The notes under the pieces were generated by a model. It did not search any database. It was not told the origin of the DNA and saw only the letters and a program-made list of their open reading frames with translations. From the NCBI RefSeq assembly GCF_022558445.1, contig NZ_CP054699.1, positions 1,940,001-2,004,000 on the forward strand: DNA of 64,000 bases, read 5' to 3'. A program made the translations under genes and the position numbers. Numbering within the stretch: the stretch's first letter is position 1; the number at the start of each line of letters is the position of its first letter. Source of the DNA: Candidatus Contubernalis alkalaceticus (GTDB lineage: Bacteria; Bacillota; Dethiobacteria; SKNC01). This document shows positions 34,268-41,527 of the stretch, in pieces.

Positions 34268-34690
34268 TTAATAATCAGCAAATTCAATTAAAACAGTGTC
34301 GTTATCCCCTACCCAAAGGATAACGCTCATCTCTCCATCGGCAGAAAAAACAAAACAATTCATAACTTCGTCTTCCTCGACGGTGTAGTTTGGCAGATTC
34401 TTTTCATAAAAATCCTTTACATCCTCAACACTGTCCGAAGTTATAAAGATTCCTGGAAATTCGTCTTCTTCAGCTGAACCGGGATATTTAGGTAACTCCG
34501 CGGCAGCCGTTTCTCCTGCCGCTTCCTCTTCTTCTTCCTCGATAGTTATTTCTGTTTCTTCAACATCAGCTTCAGTAGTTGTATCCTCCTGAGGAACAGG
34601 TTCTTCACCGCCATTACCACAGCCAACACCGAAAAATACCAGTGACAGCATTAACATTAATACCAAAAAGCAATAAAAAATCTTCTTCAT
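34268..34690 (-). CDS. Small acidic lipoprotein
   Basis: A 140-residue exported lipoprotein. A hydrophobic signal peptide ends with lipobox FGVGC (about residue 24). A Glu/Thr-rich linker with a run of acidic residues (about 40-57) follows, then a compact domain (KYPGSAEEDEFPGIFITSDS, DVKDFYEKNL) whose helix resembles small periplasmic or surface domains of unknown function. GGGGG precedes the ATG. It is a single-gene unit. Confidence 0.75.
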   Translation of the reverse strand: MKKIFYCFLVLMLMLSLVFFGVGCGNGGEEPVPQEDTTTEADVEETEITIEEEEEEAAGETAAAELPKYPGSAEEDEFPGIFITSDSVEDVKDFYEKNLPNYTVEEDEVMNCFVFSADGEMSVILWVGDNDTVLIEFADY

Positions 34691-34819
34691 GCTCTACCCC
34701 CTTTTTTTCTAAAATCAAAACTTTCCTTTAACAGTAATTGTTACCTTTTTCCCTATTGTATATAACTATTAGACAGAAAACAATAGATAAATACAGACTA
34801 TTCCAACTATTAATACTTA

Positions 34820-36703
34820 TTAAAATCCACATGGTTGACATTTACCACTGCTTTCCCATTGAACCAGGGTGCTTCAACCGCATTCTGGACAATTTTTTTT
34901 CGTAGTGCCGTTAATTTTTGGTATAATGGGGGTTTTCAAAGATTCATCCTTCCCGGGTATCCCAATGTTTAAAACCTGGGAGGCCCTGGAACAATTACGA
35001 TAGACAGTAATTCCTTTGCATCCTGACTTCCAGGAAAGTTTAATGGCCTCATCCAGCTCTTTTAGGGAAGCATTAAAAGGTAGATTTATAGTTTTGCTCA
35101 CAGCATTATCGGTATATTTCTGAAAAGCCGCCTGGTGCCGGACATGCCAGGTATAATCAATTTCCAGTGCATTTTTAAAAATGTTTTGAATCTCCTCTGG
35201 AACCTGTTTGTCATTTTGGACACTACCGCTTTCAACAATACGCTTCTCCAGTTCCATGGAGTAAAAACCATCCCGCTTTGCTATTTCCATAAATAACGGA
35301 TTTACCTCCAGCAGGTCAATGCCCCCCAGGACATTCTTTCTTGCGAAGGCAATACTGAAATACGGTTCTATCCCACTGCTGGCCCCGGCAATGATGGAGA
35401 TTGTGCCGGTAGGGGCAATAGTGGTCCTGGTGGCATTCCTCACTCTGTCTTCTTCTTTTCCGGTGTCATAGATACTGTCTTTAAAGTTTGGAAATACCCC
35501 CCGCTTAAGAGCCAGTTCAACAGATTTCTTTTTAGCTTCTTGATTAATGAAAGACATCACTTTCTCAGCCAACTTCAGAGCTTTTATACTATCATAACAA
35601 AAACCCAACCTAACCAGCATGTCATGCCAACCCATAACTCCAATCCCAATTTTCCGATTTCCCTGATGCATTTTTGTAATCTGAGGAATCGCATACTGAC
35701 TGGCATCAATCACGTTATCTTCAAAATGCACCGCTGTGTGAACTACCTTCCGCAGCCTATCCCAGTCTACCTGAATTTTTGAGTTCACCATCAATCCCAA
35801 GTTAATGGAACCTAAACAACAGGCCTCGTAAGGCAAAAGAGGCTGCTCTCCACAAGGATTACTGGTTTCATATTTCCCAAGGTGAGGGGTTGGATTAAAT
35901 TCATTCATCCTATCTATAAAAATTATTCCCGGTTCCCCATTTCTCCAGGCTCTTTCTAAAATCAGCTGAAAAAGGCCCCGGGCGTTCATCCTTTTTAAAT
36001 TGCCTGTCTCCGGGTCAATATGGGGGTTTTTTGTGCGGGGATTTACCAAATAATAATCCGGGTCAGGATCATCCCCCCTTACTTTTTCCATGAAGCTGTC
36101 GGAAACAGTAACGGAAATATTAAAATTTGTAATGTCTAAATCTGACTCCTTACAGGTAACAAAATCAACTATATCGGGATGGTCATAAGGCAAAGTCCCC
36201 ATACTTGCCCCCCGACGGCTTCCCCCCTGTTTTACCGCTTCCGTGCCGCTGTCATATATTTTTAGAAAAGATATGGGACCGCTGGCCACCCCAAAGGTGG
36301 ATTTAACAAAATCCCCGGCGGGCCGGAGCCGGTCAAAGGCAAATCCGGTTCCTCCCCCGGTTTTCTGCACCAGAGCCATATGTTTTAACGTTTCAAATAT
36401 TGATTCTATGCTGTCCTCTATAGGCAGCACAAAACAGGCAGACAACTGTTGAAATTCCCTGCCGGCATTCATCAAAGTTGGGGAATTGGGTAAGAATTCT
36501 AAGTTATTCATTACCTCAAAAAAACTGCTCTCTATTTTCTGGGTTTCCTCTTCTGACTTACCATAGTAAAGACAGTCCACATGAGCGATATTAGCAGCTA
36601 CCCTTTTTAACATCTGCTCTGGAGTTTCCAGGATCCCCCCCCCAGCATCTTTCATCAGGTAACGTTTTGCCAGCGTTATTTTGGCGTTATCACTTAACTT
36701 CAT
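34820..36703 (-). CDS. nrdJ: Adenosylcobalamin-dependent ribonucleotide reductase with in-frame UGA before its C-terminal Cys tail
   Basis: A class II reductase. The N-terminus has the ATP-grasp-free NSPTLMNAG segment; NPCGEQPLLPYEACCLGSINL holds the radical Cys and Glu; PTGTISIIAG and GCKGITVYRNCSR are typical. The conventional frame stops at TGA (34874-34876) right after KKNCPECG. In the same frame the sequence continues STLVQWESSGKCQPCGF and TAA at 34820, completing the usual two-pair zinc/redox tail. That tail normally reduces the active-site disulfide. So the UGA is either recoded (selenocysteine or readthrough) or a damaging nonsense mutation. No good SECIS hairpin is seen. Reading with a stop gives 609 residues. 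Confidence 0.8.
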
Positions 36704-36748
36704 AAAGGTTTCCCCCTTAAAAACTGACTTAGTACCTAAAAATTATTA

Positions 36749-36946
36749 CTATCCTATAATCTCCCCGGCAAAGCCATGATATTCCTGTTCTAACTGCAGG
36801 GCAGCGTTTAAATGTTCATAAAACCTGCTAAAACATATTATATCAAACAAGAGGTTTTCCTTAAAAGACGCTTCTCTCCTCTCCACAGCAATCCAGCAGG
36901 GCCTTGACTTACAAAATATAAGAAAACCCTGTGCAAGAACAAACAA
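36749..36946 (-). CDS. Doubtful small ORF upstream of nrdJ
   Basis: An open frame of up to 65 codons; the second half, VERREASFKENLLFDIICFS then RFYEHLNAALQLEQEYHG, looks like a helical protein segment. No good ribosome binding site precedes any start; TTG at about 36851 after AAGGA is one possibility, giving 33 residues. The 5' end overlaps a large inverted repeat. It could be a small gene, or a remnant. I do not recognise it. Confidence 0.3.
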   Translation of the reverse strand: MFVLAQGFLIFCKSRPCWIAVERREASFKENLLFDIICFSRFYEHLNAALQLEQEYHGFAGEIIG

Positions 36947-36972
36947 TCTGCGCCGGGTTTTCTTATATTTTG
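36912..36972. repeat. 18-bp perfect inverted repeat with 25-nt spacer
   Basis: CAAAATATAAGAAAACCC (36912-36929) is exactly complementary to 36955-36972. The minus-strand arm ends in TCTTATATTTTG. It lies between the amphi-Trp gene and nrdJ and could be a long-loop terminator for the amphi-Trp gene. Confidence 0.6.
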
Positions 36973-37005
36973 CAATTCTGTTCTAAAGGAACCTCTGATC
37001 CTACA

Positions 37006-37281
37006 TTACACAATGTCTACCTTTCCGCCCTGCCCGCCTACGCCGGGTTTCCACTCTAATTCAATCTCAAACTGGTGTTTTGTTTCCCCTTTAATCTCAT
37101 ATTTAAGCTCCAGCTTGGTAGAACCATCGGGGCGGACCTCAATCTGTCGGTCTCCCTGGGTTAGATTGAAAAAACCTTGTTCTTTTAACTTTTGTCCTGC
37201 CAGAATCAAGAAATCTGCAATCTCCTGAACGGACCTGGGTTCTTCACTGGAAAAGATTACTTCTTCTGATTTCCCAGACAT
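37006..37281 (-). CDS. Amphi-Trp domain protein
   Basis: A 91-residue protein matching the amphi-Trp domain (TIGR04354 type): helix VQEIADFLILAGQKLKEQG, then NLTQGDRQIEVRPDGSTKLEL and alternating strands ending FEIELEWKPG with the conserved Trp. The family function is unknown. GGAGG lies upstream of the ATG. It stands alone between nrdJ and the phosphodiesterase gene. Confidence 0.85.
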   Translation of the reverse strand: MSGKSEEVIFSSEEPRSVQEIADFLILAGQKLKEQGFFNLTQGDRQIEVRPDGSTKLELKYEIKGETKHQFEIELEWKPGVGGQGGKVDIV

Positions 37282-37345
37282 AAATTCACCTCCTTTATTT
37301 CTTATTGGAATATCTATTTTTTCTCTACACTGTTTTAATACGTTC

Positions 37346-37897
37346 TTAAAATGATATCTCTTTAAAAGGCTCCCCTTTATCCAGAGTTATAATTCTTGCT
37401 TTCTTTTCTTCAGTATCGATAATTCCTACCGTAGGTTCCGTATGAAAAGAAATGGAAGGTGAGCCGGGATTAAACAATATGGTATTTCCTGAAAGATTGG
37501 CAGTGGGAGTATGTATATGCCCAAAAACTAAGATGTCAGCATTATATTTATTTCCCAGTTCAGAAAGCTGCTCTTCTGAACAGTTTGTCCCATGCAGCAT
37601 TAATATCTGAAGGCCCTCCAAACTGCAGAAGAAATAAGGGCTCATAATAGGAACCTCTAGCATTACCTCCTCTACTTCTGCATCACAGTTTCCCCTGACC
37701 ACAAATACCGGTATGGGGGAATTATTTAAAGCTGCTGCCAGTTCCTTGGGGTCATAACCCTGAGGCAGAGGGTTCCTGGGTCCGTGATAAAGGACATCTC
37801 CCGCATGAAGAATGAACTGACACCCCGCAAAATGTTCCATTGCCTTATTCCAGGCATCGAGAGAACCATGGGTATCACTAATTACACCTATTTTCAT
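37346..37897 (-). CDS. YfcE/MJ0936-type metallophosphoesterase
   Basis: A 183-residue calcineurin-like phosphodiesterase. The metal-site motifs are ISDTHGS (D-x-H), HAGDVLYHGPRNP (GD), VRGNCDAE (GNC/D), LMLHGTN and FGHIHTPT (GHxH). This group hydrolyses phosphodiesters such as model substrates or cyclic nucleotides in vitro. It ends 53 bp upstream of no obvious partner; the following gene on the same strand is the amphi-Trp protein. Confidence 0.85.
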   Translation of the reverse strand: MKIGVISDTHGSLDAWNKAMEHFAGCQFILHAGDVLYHGPRNPLPQGYDPKELAAALNNSPIPVFVVRGNCDAEVEEVMLEVPIMSPYFFCSLEGLQILMLHGTNCSEEQLSELGNKYNADILVFGHIHTPTANLSGNTILFNPGSPSISFHTEPTVGIIDTEEKKARIITLDKGEPFKEISF

Positions 37898-37926
37898 TTA
37901 GAAAACCTCCAACAAGAAAATTATTT

Positions 37927-37943
37927 AACAGCGCAAGGCTGTT
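37927..37943 (-). promoter_or_regulatory. Candidate SECIS hairpin of the Uxx-star-type gene
   Basis: AACAGC pairs with GCUGUU around the loop CUUGC; the loop begins 19 nt after the UGA, within the usual 16-37 nt range. The loop lacks a G in its first two positions, so it deviates from the standard pattern. Confidence 0.4.
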
Positions 37944-37946
37944 TAC

Positions 37947-38177
37947 TTATATTTTTCAGCCTTTTCCCTCGAACCCAACAGACTCTACCTTACCTTCTTT
38001 AATCACTACCGGCACCTTGTCTACCTTTAAAATATCTTTGACAAAAGATTTGGCATCCTGGTCTTTAGAAACGTCAATCTCTACATAGGATATACTTTTA
38101 CTTTTTAAATCCTCCATTAATTTCTGACAATGCGGACAGCCAGTCTTAATATAAACCATTAAATCTTTAGGGTTAAT
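37947..38177 (-). CDS. Uxx-star-type glutaredoxin-like selenoprotein candidate
   Basis: A thioredoxin-fold protein: VYIKTGCPHCQKLMEDLKSK with a CPHC site, then SYVEIDVSKD, KVDKVPVVIKEGKVESVG and FEGKG. The conventional frame stops at TGA (37956-37958). Two more codons (AAA ATA) and a TAA follow, giving ...GKG-Sec-Lys-Ile-stop. A Sec two residues before the end is the defining feature of the known Uxx-star glutaredoxin-like family. A 6-bp hairpin (37927-37943) lies 12 nt after the UGA. GGAGG is 26 nt from the ATG (38159) but exactly 8 nt from ATT at 38177, so ATT may be the start. Confidence 0.7.
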
Positions 38178-38278
38178 TTCTTTCCCCTCCTTTCTTTTAA
38201 AATGTAATAGTTAAAAGAATAGTAATCACTACCCGGGAGAAAAAATTAATTATCTAAGTTTGATTAGTTCCCGTGGAC

Positions 38279-39118
38279 TTACTCCAGCCAAGAATAGACT
38301 TGCTCTATTTCCTCACCATACTCTTTATAATTTTCAACAGGGGTCTCGATAATATACGGAACTTCTTGAAAAGCAGGGTTACTTAATATATTCAAAAATC
38401 CCTCTTTCTTTATGTATCCCTGCCCCAACCTTTCATGTCGATCCTTTTTGCTGCCCAAAGGAAACTTACAGTCATTAAGGTGAAAAACTTTCACTTTGTC
38501 CAGACCGAACATCTCATGGATTTCTTCTATTAATATCTCTAATCCCTGGCTGCTTCTAAAATCATAACCGGCGGCAAAAAGATGACAGGAATCAAGGCAG
38601 ACTCCCAAACTTTCAGGATTCCCCAACCCCTCCATAATGGCACGAATATCCTTCAGGCTTCCCACTTCACTTCCCTGCCCAGCCATGGTTTCCAGAAGAA
38701 GGGAGGTTTTCCCGGAAAATTGCAATAAAGATTCTTCCAAGGCTTTTATGATTCGATAAATGCCCTTTTCTTTTCCCTCCCCCAGATGGCTGCCGGGATG
38801 CACAACCAGGTATTCTGCCCCAATGGCCTCCATTCTTTCTAAATCCTCCAGAAGCACTTTGCTGGCAAATTTATGTATCCCTTCTTTAGGAGTAGCCAAA
38901 TTTACTACGTAGGGAAGATGTCCCACAATGGGGTAGAGGTTTTCTGCTGCCCTTACCTCTTTCCACAGCTTAATTTCCTCTTCAGATATTTTTCTAGCGG
39001 CGCCTCCTCTGGGATTCCGTGTAAAATATTGAAAGGTGTTTGCTCGGACTTCCCCGGCCATCTTTGCGGTTTTGTCCAATCCTTTAGCAATCGACAGATG
39101 ACAACCTAGACGTAAAAT
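38279..39118 (-). CDS. nfo: Deoxyribonuclease IV (AP endonuclease), probable ATT start
   Basis: A 279-residue endonuclease IV that cuts at abasic sites using three zinc ions. Metal-ligand motifs include VGHLPYVVNLA, EYLVVHPGSHLGEG, LLLETMAGQG, GVCLDSCHLFAAGYD, VFHLNDCK and IIETP. The family start LRLGCHLSIAKGLDKTAKMA is encoded upstream of the first ATG, directly after GGGAGG-AATATATC-ATT. There is no ATG, GTG or TTG at that position, so ATT at 39118 (8 nt after the GGAGG) is the best start. Starting at the later ATG-like codons would remove a zinc-site His and be non-functional. Confidence 0.9.
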   Translation of the reverse strand: MLRLGCHLSIAKGLDKTAKMAGEVRANTFQYFTRNPRGGAARKISEEEIKLWKEVRAAENLYPIVGHLPYVVNLATPKEGIHKFASKVLLEDLERMEAIGAEYLVVHPGSHLGEGKEKGIYRIIKALEESLLQFSGKTSLLLETMAGQGSEVGSLKDIRAIMEGLGNPESLGVCLDSCHLFAAGYDFRSSQGLEILIEEIHEMFGLDKVKVFHLNDCKFPLGSKKDRHERLGQGYIKKEGFLNILSNPAFQEVPYIIETPVENYKEYGEEIEQVYSWLE

Positions 39119-39138
39119 GATATATTCCTCCCGTACAG

Positions 39139-39381
39139 TCAGATATTTTGAATAAATTTATAGTCTTTTAATTCCTCCTGTTTCAGCTGGTATCCATACT
39201 TACAAATGGTACAACTTAAAAAATATTTTTTATCCCAACTTAAAACCGGGATGAAAAAAAGGCCCAGCCTCTTTTTTATTTCCACGATATTAAAAAGGCA
39301 CTCATTATGGCAGTTAGGACACTTATAGAAACCTGCTTTTCCCAAAGTTTCTATTTTCTCACCGATTCCCAGAAGTATCAA
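39139..39381 (-). CDS. Small zinc-ribbon protein
   Basis: An 80-residue protein with CPNCHNE and CTICKYGYQL Cys pairs separated by a hydrophobic LFFIPVLSW segment. This matches the zinc_ribbon_15-like family of unknown function. TTG at 39381 or the ATT one codon upstream follows GGAG; the exact start is unclear. It ends in TGA 21 bp before nfo, and here the UGA is a normal stop because the sequence beyond it is the nfo ribosome binding site. Confidence 0.7.
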   Translation of the reverse strand: MILLGIGEKIETLGKAGFYKCPNCHNECLFNIVEIKKRLGLFFIPVLSWDKKYFLSCTICKYGYQLKQEELKDYKFIQNI

Positions 39382-39524
39382 AATAAAACCACTCCAATCC
39401 CTACAATAAATATTATATCATTATTCATATGGAAAATTAAAGTATTTATCTCTCCAACTGGGAAATAACCTTAATAGAACCGATGAGGATAATTTTTGAG
39501 AAAGGACTTATCCCCGCACTTAAA

Positions 39525-39548
39525 AATAAGTCCCTAAAGGGACTTATT
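39525..39548 (-). terminator. Terminator overlapping the thiamine-binding gene stop codon
   Basis: AATAAGTCCCT and its complement with a 2-nt loop, followed by TTTTTAAG on the minus strand. The stop codon TAA lies inside the stem. Confidence 0.8.
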
Positions 39549-39843
39549 CCATAGGATCAATTACCGCTTCAACCATATTTTCCATGTCTGTTGATTTATC
39601 AATTCTTTCATCCAATGAAAAAGATGTGATTACTCTCTCGGCACCCATCTTCAAAGTAATTTCGTGCATTCTTTTGGCGGCCTCAAAAAGCTCATCTTGA
39701 TCCCCTTCAATAATGGTTGACATGGCATTCACTTCATATTTTAAACCCATTTCCTGGGCAGCCTTACAGGCCTTGGTTACAAATGAACTTATACTGGCCT
39801 CATCAGTCCCCAATGGAACCACATTTATCTGTAATATAGCCAC
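39544..39843 (-). CDS. MTH1187-family thiamine-binding protein
   Basis: A 99-residue protein of the DUF77/MTH1187 family: AILQINVVPLGTDEASISSF, then YEVNAMSTIIEGDQDELFEA and AERVITSFSLDERID. Members bind thiamine or related pyrimidines as tetramers. No transporter lies next to it. GGGAGGTGG precedes the ATG. It may support thiamine salvage together with the ThiD-ThiN fusion at 44763-46136. Confidence 0.85.
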   Translation of the reverse strand: MAILQINVVPLGTDEASISSFVTKACKAAQEMGLKYEVNAMSTIIEGDQDELFEAAKRMHEITLKMGAERVITSFSLDERIDKSTDMENMVEAVIDPME

Positions 39844-39978
39844 ATATCCACCTCCCTAAAATCTAATAAATCTTATTGTGTTAAACTTATTTTTTTCATA
39901 AAATCATAAAATATTCAGAAGCAAGCGCAAACCAGGAATAAATAGGACCTGCCTTTTTAATCAAGCCAATTATATCAA

Positions 39979-41013
39979 TTATGGTTGAACCGATAGAGCT
40001 GCTGATACCAACCCGAAAGGACCGGTCAGCATCATATCCCCATAAGGTGCTGCAGGATAATATCCCAGTTCAACAGCCAGATTCCTCTGGGGTCCGGTGA
40101 CAGCAGTAAAACTGAAATCTCCTTGAATCTCTTCACTGATATAACACCCGTGCCCCCCACTGTCAAAGACTTCATCATGAGTTAGAGAAAAATCCTGAAG
40201 TTTTTTTACATAATAATCAATTTGGGAAGGGTTTAATATCCCTGTATGATGTTCAAACAAGCCATGAATTGCAGAGCCCCGGAGCAGTACCGCAAAGGTA
40301 TGCTGGTTTCCCATATTTATCAAGGTTAATCCATTTTCCCTATGCCCGGAAATCTCCTTATCCTCTAAGGCTCCCCAGACTGCAGCGGAACAAGTATCCA
40401 TCATCAAAGCCCCGGGCAAAAGCCTCTGGACCGACTGCATCCGGGTTAGATAGGAAGGGACACTATAATATGCAAGGTTTTTAATTTCTCCACCTTCTTT
40501 AATAAATCTCTTCCAGTGTTTAAATCTAAAAAGCCGGTTGCTCATATCCAAAGACTCTCCATGATCCTGAACAGCAACGGCAAAAACCTCAGGCATTTCT
40601 ATTTCAAAATTATTAAATATCTTTCTTAAAGAATCCAGGTCAATATCTCCCATTTGCAGGTTTTCCACGCCGGCAGGAGCGCTGTAAGTTATTTCCACTC
40701 CCAAGTCTTTAACCTTTTTCGGATCATCTTTTATGGTTTTTGCCGCCTGTGCAGTGGCGTATACCTTAAGTCCTTTATTCAAGTGATTTTTCAGCGCCCG
40801 CACACAAGGTCCGCCTCCCATCACGTCTCCGTTTAAAAATAGCGGTTTATTATCATTTGTTAGTTTTCTTATTTTTCTGGCCAATACCACCGTTTGGGAA
40901 GGCAAAATCATCTTGTAACAGTTTTCCATGGGGTAAGCAGGATCGTACACCAGTATATCCTGGGTACCTCCTCCTACATCTACCGCCAATATTCTTTTTT
41001 TTAAAACGTTCAT
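39979..41013 (-). CDS. DUF1786 family ASKHA-fold protein
   Basis: A 344-residue protein with an actin/sugar-kinase-like ATPase start, RILAVDVGGGTQDILVYD, then GNQHTFAVLLRGSAIHGLFEH and SGGHGCY. It matches DUF1786 (PF08735), sometimes annotated as pyruvate formate-lyase activating without proof. GGAGGAGAGAGAA precedes the ATG. It starts 16 bp downstream of the small membrane selenoprotein candidate, so both are probably expressed together. An ATP-dependent partner for a metal or redox protein is possible. Confidence 0.75.
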   Translation of the reverse strand: MNVLKKRILAVDVGGGTQDILVYDPAYPMENCYKMILPSQTVVLARKIRKLTNDNKPLFLNGDVMGGGPCVRALKNHLNKGLKVYATAQAAKTIKDDPKKVKDLGVEITYSAPAGVENLQMGDIDLDSLRKIFNNFEIEMPEVFAVAVQDHGESLDMSNRLFRFKHWKRFIKEGGEIKNLAYYSVPSYLTRMQSVQRLLPGALMMDTCSAAVWGALEDKEISGHRENGLTLINMGNQHTFAVLLRGSAIHGLFEHHTGILNPSQIDYYVKKLQDFSLTHDEVFDSGGHGCYISEEIQGDFSFTAVTGPQRNLAVELGYYPAAPYGDMMLTGPFGLVSAALSVQP

Positions 41014-41029
41014 TTCTCTCTCCTCCAAA

Positions 41030-41221
41030 TTAAAGAGTGTCCTGCTCTTCTTTTTCTTCTTCTTGTTGTTCCTCCTCATCTTTTAAATGCAGGCGATTCT
41101 CATCTGATTTGACTGCACAAGAACCTTGTGCGGAATCCTTCCCTCATGAAGAAACCCCAAAAAAACCGGACACAGATACAAATAAAACAAATACGATTAA
41201 TAATATGGTAAAAAAATCCAT
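41030..41221 (-). CDS. Novel small membrane selenoprotein candidate (UGA at codon 26)
   Basis: Read with UGA as selenocysteine, this encodes 63 residues: an N-terminal transmembrane helix (MDFFTILLIVFVLFVSVSGF), then GVSS-U-GKDSAQGSCAVKSD with the Sec and one Cys nine residues later, and a very acidic Glu/Gln tail. It ends with TAA at 41030. The ATG at 41221 follows AGGGGG. A perfect 7-bp hairpin with a GUU loop starts 12 nt after the UGA. I do not recognise the family; a Sec-Cys motif just after a membrane anchor suggests a redox role on one membrane face. It precedes the DUF1786 gene by 16 bp. Confidence 0.75.
41115..41131 (-). promoter_or_regulatory. Candidate bacterial SECIS of the small membrane selenoprotein
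   Basis: GCACAAG pairs perfectly with CUUGUGC around the loop GUU. The loop begins 20 nt after the UGA (41144-41146) and has G first. This agrees with all usual bacterial SECIS rules and is inside the coding sequence as expected. Confidence 0.75.
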
Positions 41222-41368
41222 TCCCTAAAAGCCCCCTATATAAATTTTTTTTCCAACTTCAAACACCTTTCACAAGACAAGCCCTATCCCCACCTGCTTA
41301 TAGATAATATTTAACAGGATTATTTTTTCATTTATATAGCAAAATAATAACATAAAGGAGGGATCAAT

Positions 41369-41500
41369 ATGTTTCTTAGTATGGATAAAAAGCGGAATAA
41401 GAACTGGTCTGTTTTGATTGCATTGCCCCTGGCTGCATTTCTGTTAGGGAAAATGGTGGGAGACATGATGAATAAGGATATGCTGCATAAAAGGGGGTAA
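41369..41500 (+). CDS. Small membrane protein (43 aa)
   Basis: A 43-residue protein, MFLSMDKKRNKNWSVLIALP then LAAFLLGKMVGDMMNK, with one transmembrane helix and basic N-terminal residues. AAAGGAGGG lies 6 nt before the ATG and a terminator directly follows the stop, so the gene is convincing. It is divergent from the small selenoprotein gene across 147 bp. Function unknown. Confidence 0.7.
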   Translation: MFLSMDKKRNKNWSVLIALPLAAFLLGKMVGDMMNKDMLHKRG

Positions 41501-41518
41501 TGCCCCTCCTTTTTTTTC
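41491..41518 (+). terminator. Terminator of the 43-residue membrane protein gene
   Basis: AGGGG...CCCCT hairpin overlapping the stop codon, followed by TCCTTTTTTTT. Confidence 0.75.
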
Positions 41519-41527
41519 TTTTTACAA

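Noticed and set aside
39139-39381. TGA at the end of the zinc-ribbon gene as another selenocysteine codon
   Set aside because: The sequence after it is the Shine-Dalgarno and start of nfo, not a continued protein.
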